From NCBI GenBank assembly GCA_045576295.1, contig JAZNGF010000062.1:1-18601 (forward strand): a stretch of DNA of 18,601 nt. The letters run 5' to 3'. The notes beneath the pieces were generated by a model. It was not told the origin of the DNA. It searched no databases and was given only the letters and a program-made list of their open reading frames with translations. Positions 1 through 6,652 of the stretch are shown one piece after another; the first letter of the stretch is position 1, and each line of letters begins with the position of its first letter. The DNA is from CAVALG01 sp045576295. Its GTDB lineage: Bacteria > Bacillota > Clostridia > Oscillospirales > Acutalibacteraceae. The position numbers and the translations under genes were made by a program.

Positions 1-191
1 TCTGCTCCTTCACAAATTGCTGCTGCAGTTCTTGAAAATTTCGAAGTAATGGCAACGTCGCCTCTTTGGGTGAATGAACCGCTCATAATTGCAATTATAC
101 GTTCACACCCTAAACGCCGTGCGGTATCAAGCAAATATTTATGGCCGTTATGAAACGGATTGAACTCGCAAATGATTGCAGCAGTTTTCAA
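1..191 (-). CDS. tmcAL: tRNA(Met) cytidine acetate ligase TmcAL, 5' part
   Basis: Only the N-terminal 63 codons lie in the window; the gene runs off the left edge. The translation begins MKTAAIICEFNPFHNGHKY and contains the nucleotidyltransferase HxGH motif (H14-N-G-H17) followed by SGSFTQRGDVA, the typical start of the TmcAL/YlbM family. Family members activate acetate with ATP to acetyladenylate and acetylate C34 of elongator tRNA(Met), giving ac4C in the cytoplasm. The start is taken as TTG at 189-191 because homologues begin right before this motif. An AGGCAGGTG purine-rich stretch lies about ten bases upstream. The frame stays open further upstream, so a longer N-terminus is not strictly excluded, but no convincing start was seen. 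The gene diverges from ackA, a neighbour that also handles acetate. Confidence 0.9.
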   Translation of the reverse strand, partial: MKTAAIICEFNPFHNGHKYLLDTARRLGCERIIAIMSGSFTQRGDVAITSKFSRTAAAICEGA

Positions 192-269
192 GAAGGGAGC
201 ACCTGCCTTTCTAAAATATAGCCGAAACTCGGCAAATAATTTGTGTAAAGCCCTTGAAAAATAACTAAT

Positions 270-275
270 ATTATA
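270..275 (-). promoter_or_regulatory. Possible -10 box for tmcAL
   Basis: The minus strand reads TATAAT here, about 79 bases upstream of the proposed tmcAL start. No good -35 box is visible at 16-18 bases, so the call rests on the -10 hexamer and on the need for a promoter in this 182-base divergent spacer. Confidence 0.35.
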
Positions 276-300
276 GTATCATAATTGAGTATGGTTATTC

Positions 301-330
301 TGGTTTAAAATAACTGTTTAGGAATATAAT
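301..330 (+). promoter_or_regulatory. Likely ackA promoter
   Basis: A perfect TATAAT lies at 325-330, 43 bases before the ackA start codon. The -35 region around 301-307 (TGGTTTA) is weak. A second, poorer candidate is TTGAAA (254-259), 17 bases, TATCAT (277-282). The spacer is shared with the divergent tmcAL. Confidence 0.5.
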
Positions 331-373
331 ACACCAAAAAAACCAATAGTTCAATCATTTTTGGAGGGACATT

Positions 374-1588
374 ATGAAAGTATTAGTTGTAAACGCAGGT
401 AGCTCATCACTCAAGTATCAGTTGATTGATATGACCAATGAATCAGTTCTGGCAAAAGGTAACTGTGAAAGAATTGGTTCGAACGATGGTATTCTTTCCT
501 ACAAAAACGCAAATGGTGAAGGTTTTAAAAAGGAAACACCTATTAAAAACCATAAAGAGGCCTTTAATCTTGTTATTGATGAATTAATAAATGGCGAATA
601 TAAATGCATTGATTCACTTGATGAAATCGGTGCTGTTGGCCACAGAACTGTTCAAGGTGGCTCTGTATATGCAGGCTCTGTTTTAATTACCGATGATGTT
701 AAGGCTAAAATCGACGAGCTTAAAGATTTAGCTCCGCTTCATAACCCCGCAAACCTTATAGGCATTAACGCTTGCACAGAAGCGCTTGGCTCTGATATTC
801 CGCAGGTTGCAGTTTTCGACACTGCTTTCCACCAAACAATGCCCGCTAAAGCTTATATGTTTGCAATTCCCTACAAATACTATGAAAACGATGGTGTTCG
901 CCGTTACGGCTTCCACGGCACATCTCACCGTTTTGTTAGCGGCGTTTGCGCTGATGTTATGAGCCGTGATATTAAAGACCTTAAAATTATCACCTGCCAT
1001 TTAGGTAACGGCTGTTCTATCGCTGCTGTTCAGAATGGTGAATGTGTTGATACAACAATGGGCCTTACCCCTGTTGATGGATTTATGATGGGAACACGAT
1101 GCGGTGCGCTTGATCCTTCAATCCTTGTTTACATTGCAAAGAAATATAATATGACTCCTGATGATCTTGATAAGATGATGAACAAGGAATCAGGTTTACT
1201 TGGTATTTCAGGAATCTCGAACGACAGCCGCGACGTTTGCGCCAAGGCTGAAGAAGGCGATGTTCGCGCTCAGCTTGCTATTGATATGCAGTATTATCAA
1301 ATTATTAAATACATCGGTTCTTATGCAGCAGCAATGAACGGTGTTGACGCTATTGTGTTCACTGCAGGTATTGGTGAGAACAACCCAGAAATGAGGCGTG
1401 TGATTCTTGATAGCCTTACCTATCTTGGCGTTAAATGCGATTACGAAGCTAACTCAATTAAGCACGCAAGCGATAATCTCAAAATCTCAACCGATGATTC
1501 AAAAGTTGCTTGCTATGTTATCCCAACTAACGAAGAACTTGTTATCGCAAGGGATACTTACGAAATTGTTAAATCACTCAAGAAATAA
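374..1588 (+). CDS. ackA: Acetate kinase
   Basis: Acetate kinase interconverts acetyl phosphate + ADP and acetate + ATP, the ATP-yielding last step of acetate fermentation in the cytoplasm. At 404 residues it is the normal family length. Visible signatures are VVNAGSSSLKYQ (N7, S10, S12), GHRTVQGG with R91, VFDTAFHQTMP with D149, the catalytic-His region YGFHGTSHRF with H181, HLGNGCSIAAV, GLTPVDGFMMGTRCG with R242, FTAGIGENNP and IPTNEE near the C-terminus. These match the ASKHA-fold acetate/propionate kinase active site; butyrate kinase is less likely given length and motifs. GGAGGG at 363-368 gives a clear start. It is the first gene of a tight same-strand run with galK, galT, oadG and oadB. 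The usual partner pta is not adjacent. Confidence 0.97.
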   Translation: MKVLVVNAGSSSLKYQLIDMTNESVLAKGNCERIGSNDGILSYKNANGEGFKKETPIKNHKEAFNLVIDELINGEYKCIDSLDEIGAVGHRTVQGGSVYAGSVLITDDVKAKIDELKDLAPLHNPANLIGINACTEALGSDIPQVAVFDTAFHQTMPAKAYMFAIPYKYYENDGVRRYGFHGTSHRFVSGVCADVMSRDIKDLKIITCHLGNGCSIAAVQNGECVDTTMGLTPVDGFMMGTRCGALDPSILVYIAKKYNMTPDDLDKMMNKESGLLGISGISNDSRDVCAKAEEGDVRAQLAIDMQYYQIIKYIGSYAAAMNGVDAIVFTAGIGENNPEMRRVILDSLTYLGVKCDYEANSIKHASDNLKISTDDSKVACYVIPTNEELVIARDTYEIVKSLKK

Positions 1589-1611
1589 TTTTCTCAAAAG
1601 GGGTGTGCTTT

Positions 1612-2877
1612 ATGGCAATAAAAGATAAGATTTTAAGCGGCACATACGATAAGATCTTTTCGGTTTTATATTCAGATGTTTCGGCAGCTCAGGAAAGATA
1701 TTGCCACGCCGTTGACGGTTTTTTCGAAACCTATAAAAGTGGTGCTGATTTCAGGCTTTTCAGTGCTCCCGGCCGCACCGAGGTTGGCGGTAATCACACC
1801 GATCACCAACACGGATGTGTTCTTGCAGGCAGTGTTGACCTTGATGCTATTGCTGTTGTTTCACTAAACAACGATAATATCGTTCGAATTAAATCTGAAG
1901 GCTACCCAATAGATGAAATTGATTTAAACGAACTAGGCCCCGACCCTGATGAATACGGCCGTGCATCTGCGCTTATTCGAGGAATGCTCTTCTATATGAA
2001 AGAAGAAGGATATAAAATTGGTGGATTTAATGCCTACACTACTTCTAATGTTTTAAAGGGTTCTGGTCTTTCGTCTTCTGCCGCATTTGAGGTTCTTGTT
2101 GGCAACATCATAAGCGGTATGTTTAACAATGGCGCTTGTAACGCTGTTGAAATTGCAAAAATGGCACAAAAATCAGAAAATGTATTTTTCGGAAAGCCGT
2201 GTGGACTTATGGACCAAATGGCAAGCTCGGTTGGCGGATTTACCGGTATTGATTTTTACGACACCGAAAACCCAATTATTGAGAAAATCGATTTTGACCT
2301 TAAAGCCAACGATTTCACCCTTTGCATTGTTGATACAGGCGGAAACCACGCCGATTTAACTCCAGAATATGCTGCTATTCCTGCTGAATGCAAGAGTGTT
2401 GCTGCATATTTTGGCAAAGAATACCTTCGCGATGTTAACAGGGAAGAATTCTTTGATAACATTGCAAATTTAAGGGAAGAATGCGGCGATAGAGCTGTGC
2501 TTCGTGCGATTCACTTTTACAGTGATAACCAAACAGCACAACTTGAGAAAATTGCACTTAGCCAAGGTAACTTTGATGAATTTTTAAACCTTATTAAGTC
2601 TTCGGGTAATTCTTCGTTTAAATATTTGCAAAATGTTTATGCATCTTCTTCACCGCGTGAGCAGGGCTTGTCTCTTGCTTTAGCACTATCTGAAAATGTT
2701 TTAAAAGGTCGCGGTGCTTGCCGTGTTCATGGCGGCGGCTTTGCAGGAACAATTCAAGCTTTTGTTCCTAACGACCTGTTAGTAGAATACAAAACAACCT
2801 TAAGCAAGGTTTTTGGTGAAAATTCTTGTTATGAACTAAATATTAGGCCTATTGGCGGCACAGAAATCACCGAATAA
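1612..2877 (+). CDS. galK: Galactokinase (GHMP kinase family)
   Basis: Predicted to phosphorylate galactose to galactose 1-phosphate with ATP, the first Leloir step. The three GHMP motifs are visible: GRTEVGGNHTDHQHG (D64 is the sugar-binding Asp of the galactokinase signature), the ATP loop GSGLSSSAAF at 150-159, and the C-terminal RVHGGGFAGT. CGLMDQ carries D201, the likely catalytic Asp. The signature reads GGNHTDH rather than the common IGEHTDY, a variant I recall from clostridial galactokinases; because the Glu is changed, the exact sugar is less certain. The start is ATG 1612, with AAAGGGG 1597-1603 as ribosome binding site; an in-frame GTG at 1603 overlaps that site and is less likely. 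421 residues is slightly long for the family. It lies 23 bases after ackA and directly before galT, which supports the galactose role. Confidence 0.9.
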   Translation: MAIKDKILSGTYDKIFSVLYSDVSAAQERYCHAVDGFFETYKSGADFRLFSAPGRTEVGGNHTDHQHGCVLAGSVDLDAIAVVSLNNDNIVRIKSEGYPIDEIDLNELGPDPDEYGRASALIRGMLFYMKEEGYKIGGFNAYTTSNVLKGSGLSSSAAFEVLVGNIISGMFNNGACNAVEIAKMAQKSENVFFGKPCGLMDQMASSVGGFTGIDFYDTENPIIEKIDFDLKANDFTLCIVDTGGNHADLTPEYAAIPAECKSVAAYFGKEYLRDVNREEFFDNIANLREECGDRAVLRAIHFYSDNQTAQLEKIALSQGNFDEFLNLIKSSGNSSFKYLQNVYASSSPREQGLSLALALSENVLKGRGACRVHGGGFAGTIQAFVPNDLLVEYKTTLSKVFGENSCYELNIRPIGGTEITE

Positions 2878-2922
2878 TCTATATTTATTAACGCCTAATT
2901 TGGCAGAAATGGAGTTTTAATA

Positions 2923-3894
2923 ATGGCTGAATTAAGATATCATCCTTTTATCGACGATTGGGTTATGATCGCATCACACAGGCAAAATAGGCCGCAAATG
3001 CCTAAAGACTACTGCCCGTTTTGCCCGGGTTCAGGTAAAGTGCCTGATCATTTTACTGTTTATGATTATCCTAACGATTTTCCCGCACTTTCTCAAAACC
3101 CGCCCGTGCCCGACGATGTTTCAACCGACTTTTTCAAAACTCGTGAGGCATACGGTAAATGTGAGGTAATTCTTTATTCACCTAATCATACTGCCACTTT
3201 ACCCGATTTAACAGACGATCACGTTAGAGAGCTTGTTGATTTATGGGTAGAGCGCTTTGATGCGCTTTCGGCCGATGAAAAAATTAAGTATGTTTTCATT
3301 TTCGAAAATAGGGGAGAGCTTGTTGGCGTAACAATGCCTCACCCGCATGGCCAGATCTACGGTTATTCGGTTGTTCCTAAGAAGATTGAATTAGAGTGTA
3401 ATAATGCTAAAAAGCACTTTGAATCAACCGGCAGATGCCTTTTCTGTGATTTTACTAACGAAGAATTAAAGGAAAAAGATCGCATTATTTTTGAAAACGA
3501 TCATTTTGTTGTTGTTCTTCCGTTCTTCTGCGAATACCCCTATGGTGTTTACATTATGGCAAAGCGCCACGTTACAAATATAAGCCAATTAACCGATGAC
3601 GAAAAAACATCGCTTGGTATTACAATTAAGCAGGTTGCGGGAATGTATGATTCACTTTTTGATACTTTGTTCCCTTATATGATGTGTATGCATAATGCAC
3701 CTGTAAACGGCGAAAATAATGATGATTACTATCATTTTCATATTGAATTTTTCCCGCCGCTTCGCAGTGAAAACAAACAAAAATTCAATGCTTCAAGCGA
3801 AACGGGCGCCTGGGCTCACTGTAACCCAACCGCACCTGAAGAAAAAGCGGTTGAACTTAGGGAAGCATACGAAAAGTATTTGAAGAAGGTATAA
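2923..3894 (+). CDS. galT: Galactose-1-phosphate uridylyltransferase
   Basis: Transfers UMP from UDP-glucose to galactose 1-phosphate, giving UDP-galactose and glucose 1-phosphate. The protein is class I (HIT superfamily). The catalytic HPHGQ sits at 140-144, with H142 the expected uridylylated histidine. Cys-x2-Cys at 31-34 with later His residues (H100, H140) resembles the structural zinc site of the Escherichia coli enzyme. A second Cys-x2-Cys is at 172-175. The C-terminal half has the HFHIEFFPPLRS segment typical of the family. The length of 323 residues is close to the usual 320-350. TGGAG about 12 bases upstream supports ATG 2923. It follows galK by 45 bases. galE, needed to close the cycle, is not in the window. 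Confidence 0.95.
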   Translation: MAELRYHPFIDDWVMIASHRQNRPQMPKDYCPFCPGSGKVPDHFTVYDYPNDFPALSQNPPVPDDVSTDFFKTREAYGKCEVILYSPNHTATLPDLTDDHVRELVDLWVERFDALSADEKIKYVFIFENRGELVGVTMPHPHGQIYGYSVVPKKIELECNNAKKHFESTGRCLFCDFTNEELKEKDRIIFENDHFVVVLPFFCEYPYGVYIMAKRHVTNISQLTDDEKTSLGITIKQVAGMYDSLFDTLFPYMMCMHNAPVNGENNDDYYHFHIEFFPPLRSENKQKFNASSETGAWAHCNPTAPEEKAVELREAYEKYLKKV

Positions 3895-3897
3895 GTT

Positions 3898-4281
3898 ATG
3901 AATTTCAACCTTTTGCTTAGTGAAGACTTTAATAAATATGCTGCTAACGTAACTGTTAGTGGGCTTGTAATTGTTTTCGCTATGCTCATATTATTGGTAA
4001 TGATAATTATTGCTTTCGGCAAAATTATGTCATCTAACCAAAACAAAGAATCAAAGCCTAAAGCTGAACCTAAAGCCGAAAAACCTGTGGCCGCTCAGGT
4101 GGTTACACCAAGCGTTGTTTCAGCCGATGATGAAATTATTGCCGTTATTTCGGCCGCTGTTGCTGCTGTTTATTCGGGTAGCGGTAAAACTGCCATTGTT
4201 AGGTCTATAAAGCCTGCAGGCACTGCTGGGCGTTCTGCCTGGGGCACAGCAGGGCTTCATCAAAACGTGAAGTCGTTTTAA
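3898..4281 (+). CDS. oadG: Na+-translocating decarboxylase, gamma subunit (OadG-like)
   Basis: A 127-residue protein with the OadG layout: a short N-terminus, one strongly hydrophobic membrane segment at about 17-41, a Lys/Pro/Ala-rich linker at about 48-70, then a small soluble tail ending in RSAWGTAGLHQNVKSF, close to the SxW...AGxxxNTRPF tail of OadG/MmdD-type proteins. In known complexes this subunit anchors the carboxyltransferase/biotin part to the membrane beta subunit. It starts three bases after the galT stop, using AAGAAGG at the galT end as ribosome binding site, and is followed by the beta subunit gene 14 bases later. The substrate (oxaloacetate, methylmalonyl-CoA, glutaconyl-CoA) cannot be told from this subunit. 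Confidence 0.8.
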   Translation: MNFNLLLSEDFNKYAANVTVSGLVIVFAMLILLVMIIIAFGKIMSSNQNKESKPKAEPKAEKPVAAQVVTPSVVSADDEIIAVISAAVAAVYSGSGKTAIVRSIKPAGTAGRSAWGTAGLHQNVKSF

Positions 4282-4295
4282 GGGGGTGCGGTTAA

Positions 4296-5504
4296 ATGTT
4301 TAGTGAATTTTTAAATACTATTTCAGGCATTTTTTCTGCATCAGGCCTTTATGCACTTTTTGTTGGTGAAGGCTGGAAAAACCTTGTTATGATTGCTATA
4401 GCTTGCTTCTTTATGTTCCTTGCAATCAAAAAAGGGTTTGAACCATTGCTTCTTTTGCCAATCGCTTTCGGTATGCTGCTTGCAAACCTTCCAGGTGCCG
4501 GAATTTATCACGCCGAAATTTGGGAAACTTCTAACGCAGCCTTTTGGTCAGACGGCCATTTGTTAGTTGGTAATGTTCTGCGCGAAGGCGGCCTTTTAGA
4601 TATTTTATATCTTGGCGTAAAACTTGGCATTTACCCGCCGCTTATTTTCTTAGGCATTGGATGTATGACCGACTTTGCTCCGCTTATCAGTAACCCCAAA
4701 AGCTTCCTTTTAGGTGCTGCTGCACAGCTCGGCATATTTTTTGCTTTTGTCGGTGCACTTTTATTAGGCATGCCGGCAAATGTTGCTGGTTCTATTGGTA
4801 TAATCGGCGGTGCCGATGGCCCAACAGCTATATTTGTAACCTCAAAATTAGCACCCGACAAATTAGGCCCGATTGCGGTTGCGGCATATTCATATATGGC
4901 GCTCATTCCCGTAATTCAGCCGCCAATTATGAAAGCGCTTACAACCAAAAAAGAACGCATGGTAAGGATGAAGGAACTTCGCAAGGTTTCAAAAACCGAG
5001 AAGATAATTTTCCCCATTCTTGTAACAATAGTTGTGTCACTTTTATTACCCGATGCTGCAGTTTTGGTTGGTATGTTAATGCTTGGCAACCTGTTTAAGG
5101 AATGTGGCGTTGTTGACAGGCTTTGCAAAACCGCACAAAACGAGCTTATGAATATTATTACAATTTTCTTAGGCCTTACAGTTGGTGCAACAACTAACGG
5201 TAAATCGTTCTTAAACTTCGATACTATTAAGATAGTTGCAATGGGGCTTATTGCATTTTGTTTTGGAACCATTGGCGGTATTCTGTTCGGTAAGTTAATG
5301 TGCTTCCTTACAAAGGGTAAGGTTAACCCACTTATCGGTTCCGCAGGTGTTTCGGCGGTTCCAATGGCGGCGCGAGTTTCACAAAAGGTTGGACAACAGG
5401 AAGACCCTGGCAACTTCTTGCTTATGCACGCTATGGGCCCGAACGTTGCCGGTGTTATTGGTTCTGCGGTTGCGGCCGGTGTGCTACTTAATATTTTAGG
5501 GTAA
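4296..5504 (+). CDS. oadB: Na+-translocating decarboxylase, beta subunit (OadB/MmdB/GcdB)
   Basis: A polytopic membrane protein of 402 residues, the ion-conducting subunit of biotin-dependent Na+ pumps. It couples decarboxylation of carboxybiotin to export of Na+. The family's hallmark GGADGPTAIFVTSKLAP is present, with D174 corresponding to the essential Asp of the Klebsiella oxaloacetate decarboxylase. It is followed by AAYSYMALIPVIQPP and a basic cytoplasmic loop (TTKKERMVRM). Near the C-terminus GPNVAGVIGSAVAAG (N383 onward) matches the second conserved Na+ region. AAGGGGGTG precedes the ATG. No carboxyltransferase (alpha) or biotin carrier gene is beside it, so those parts must come from elsewhere if the pump is complete. 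The run of genes ends here at a strong terminator. The family call is secure; the substrate is not. Confidence 0.92.
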   Translation: MFSEFLNTISGIFSASGLYALFVGEGWKNLVMIAIACFFMFLAIKKGFEPLLLLPIAFGMLLANLPGAGIYHAEIWETSNAAFWSDGHLLVGNVLREGGLLDILYLGVKLGIYPPLIFLGIGCMTDFAPLISNPKSFLLGAAAQLGIFFAFVGALLLGMPANVAGSIGIIGGADGPTAIFVTSKLAPDKLGPIAVAAYSYMALIPVIQPPIMKALTTKKERMVRMKELRKVSKTEKIIFPILVTIVVSLLLPDAAVLVGMLMLGNLFKECGVVDRLCKTAQNELMNIITIFLGLTVGATTNGKSFLNFDTIKIVAMGLIAFCFGTIGGILFGKLMCFLTKGKVNPLIGSAGVSAVPMAARVSQKVGQQEDPGNFLLMHAMGPNVAGVIGSAVAAGVLLNILG

Positions 5505-5512
5505 CTAAATTT

Positions 5513-5545
5513 AGCTGCTTTACTTTATGGTAAGGCAGCTTTTTG
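5513..5545 (+). terminator. Intrinsic terminator after oadB
   Basis: GCTGCTTTAC (5514-5523) pairs with GTAAGGCAGC (5530-5539) with one G-T wobble and a 6-base loop, extended by an outer A-T pair, and is followed by TTTTTG. It ends the ackA-oadB run and lies only 17 bases before the next start codon. Confidence 0.85.
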
Positions 5546-5562
5546 TTTAAAGGTGTGTTTTT

Positions 5563-6600
5563 ATGGATTTGTGGACTTATTTATCGAAAACCGAAAAACC
5601 GATATGGCTTTACGGAATGGGCGACGGTGCCGAAAAGGTTATGGAACGGCTTGAAGATGTTGGCGTTACACCGGCAGGCGTTTTTGCTTCTGACGCGTTT
5701 GCGCGAAGAAACAACTTTTGTGGCTTTGAGGTTATACCATATAGCGAAGCTAAAATTAAATGCAGTGAAATGATAGTTTTAGTCTGCTTTGGCACCCAAA
5801 TACCCGAGGTTATTGATAATATTAAAAAGATTTCCGCCGAGCAAGAACTATACATCCCCGATGTTCCTGTGTATGGTGATGGTACATTTAACGAAGCGTT
5901 TTTAAACAAGTATTTAAAAGAAGTTAATAAGGTTTATGATATTTTAGCTGATGAACAATCGCGGTTTGTATTTAACTCTTTAATTGAATTTAAACTTACA
6001 GGCAACCCCGAATCCTTATTTGCTTCTGCAACACCTTATGGTGAGGTTTATGAGAATATTATAACGCTTTCAAGCGAAGAAGTGTTTCTTGACCTTGGAG
6101 CATACAAAGGCGATACAGTCGAGGACTTTATTAAAAGGGCAGGGGGTAAATACAATTACATATACGCCGTTGAACCCGATAAAAAGATATATAATAAGCT
6201 AATAAATGCCACAAATGATATTAAGAATTTCACAGCATTAAATGCGGCAATTTCTAACACTTGTGGAACTATAATGTTTTCGATGAAAGGCGGCAGGAAT
6301 TCTTCGGCCTGTGCCGGCGGTGGGGTTGAAACTTCATCAATAACAGTTGACGAAATTGCAAAAGCACACGCACCAACTTTTATAAAGTTTGATGTTGAAG
6401 GTGCTGAAAATGCGGCAATAAACGGCGCTCGAAACACAATATTTAAACACAAACCTAAAATGCAAATAGCGGCATATCACCGAAATGAGGATATATTTAA
6501 TATCCCTTTAACCGTTCATTCAATTCGTGATGATTATAAAATATATCTACGCCGAAACCCGTGCGTTCCTGCGTGGGATATTAACTATTTCTTTATATAA
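5563..6600 (+). CDS. FkbM-family SAM-dependent methyltransferase
   Basis: 345 residues in two parts. Residues 1 to about 120 begin with a dinucleotide-fold-like WLYGMGDGAEKV, suggesting a small Rossmann-type domain. Residues from about 150 form an FkbM methyltransferase domain: SAM motif I FLDLGAYKGDTVEDF with D177, YAVEPDKKIYNKL (acidic ribose-binding region), NAAISNTCG, and SITVDEIA...FIKFDVEGAE with D277. FkbM relatives O-methylate sugars, polyketides or lipids; the substrate here is unknown. AAAGGTG at 5549-5555 supports ATG 5563. The ribosome binding site follows the oadB terminator almost directly and no clear promoter was seen, so expression may depend on read-through or a weak promoter inside oadB. 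The gene ends at a hairpin shared with groEL. Confidence 0.85.
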   Translation: MDLWTYLSKTEKPIWLYGMGDGAEKVMERLEDVGVTPAGVFASDAFARRNNFCGFEVIPYSEAKIKCSEMIVLVCFGTQIPEVIDNIKKISAEQELYIPDVPVYGDGTFNEAFLNKYLKEVNKVYDILADEQSRFVFNSLIEFKLTGNPESLFASATPYGEVYENIITLSSEEVFLDLGAYKGDTVEDFIKRAGGKYNYIYAVEPDKKIYNKLINATNDIKNFTALNAAISNTCGTIMFSMKGGRNSSACAGGGVETSSITVDEIAKAHAPTFIKFDVEGAENAAINGARNTIFKHKPKMQIAAYHRNEDIFNIPLTVHSIRDDYKIYLRRNPCVPAWDINYFFI

Positions 6601-6628
6601 AAAACCGAGCCAAATTTTGGCTCGGTTT
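6599..6628 (-). terminator. Bidirectional terminator between FkbM gene and groEL
   Basis: AAACCGAGCCAA (6602-6613) pairs with TTGGCTCGGTTT (6617-6628) around a very short loop. On the minus strand the stem is followed by six T (complement of 6599-6604), making a strong groEL terminator. On the plus strand the stem is followed by a weaker T-rich run, enough to serve the convergent methyltransferase gene. Confidence 0.85.
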
Positions 6629-6652
6629 AGTTTGTTGAATATTAATTTATAA

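Noticed and set aside
254..282. TTGAAA-17-TATCAT as the ackA promoter
   Set aside because: Its -10 is poorer than the perfect TATAAT at 325-330, and it lies over the tmcAL -10 candidate; kept only as a minor alternative.
334..364. CCAAAAA (334-340) and TTTTTGG (358-364) could form a hairpin touching the ackA ribosome binding site
   Set aside because: Seven pairs, five of them A-U, with a 17-base loop; too weak and too likely by chance in AT-rich DNA.
1603..1611. GTG at 1603 as the galK start
   Set aside because: It overlaps the AAAGGGG ribosome binding site that correctly spaces ATG 1612.
4160..4200. SGSGKTA in the OadG-like protein resembles a nucleotide-binding P-loop
   Set aside because: It lies in the small tail of a 127-residue single-span membrane protein with the OadG layout; there is no room for an NTPase fold, and the flanking residues fit the OadG C-terminus.
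4916..5413. Long minus-strand open frame antisense to oadB (165 codons)
   Set aside because: Composition is that of a shadow frame, it has no convincing ribosome binding site or family motif, and the plus strand encodes a clear family member.
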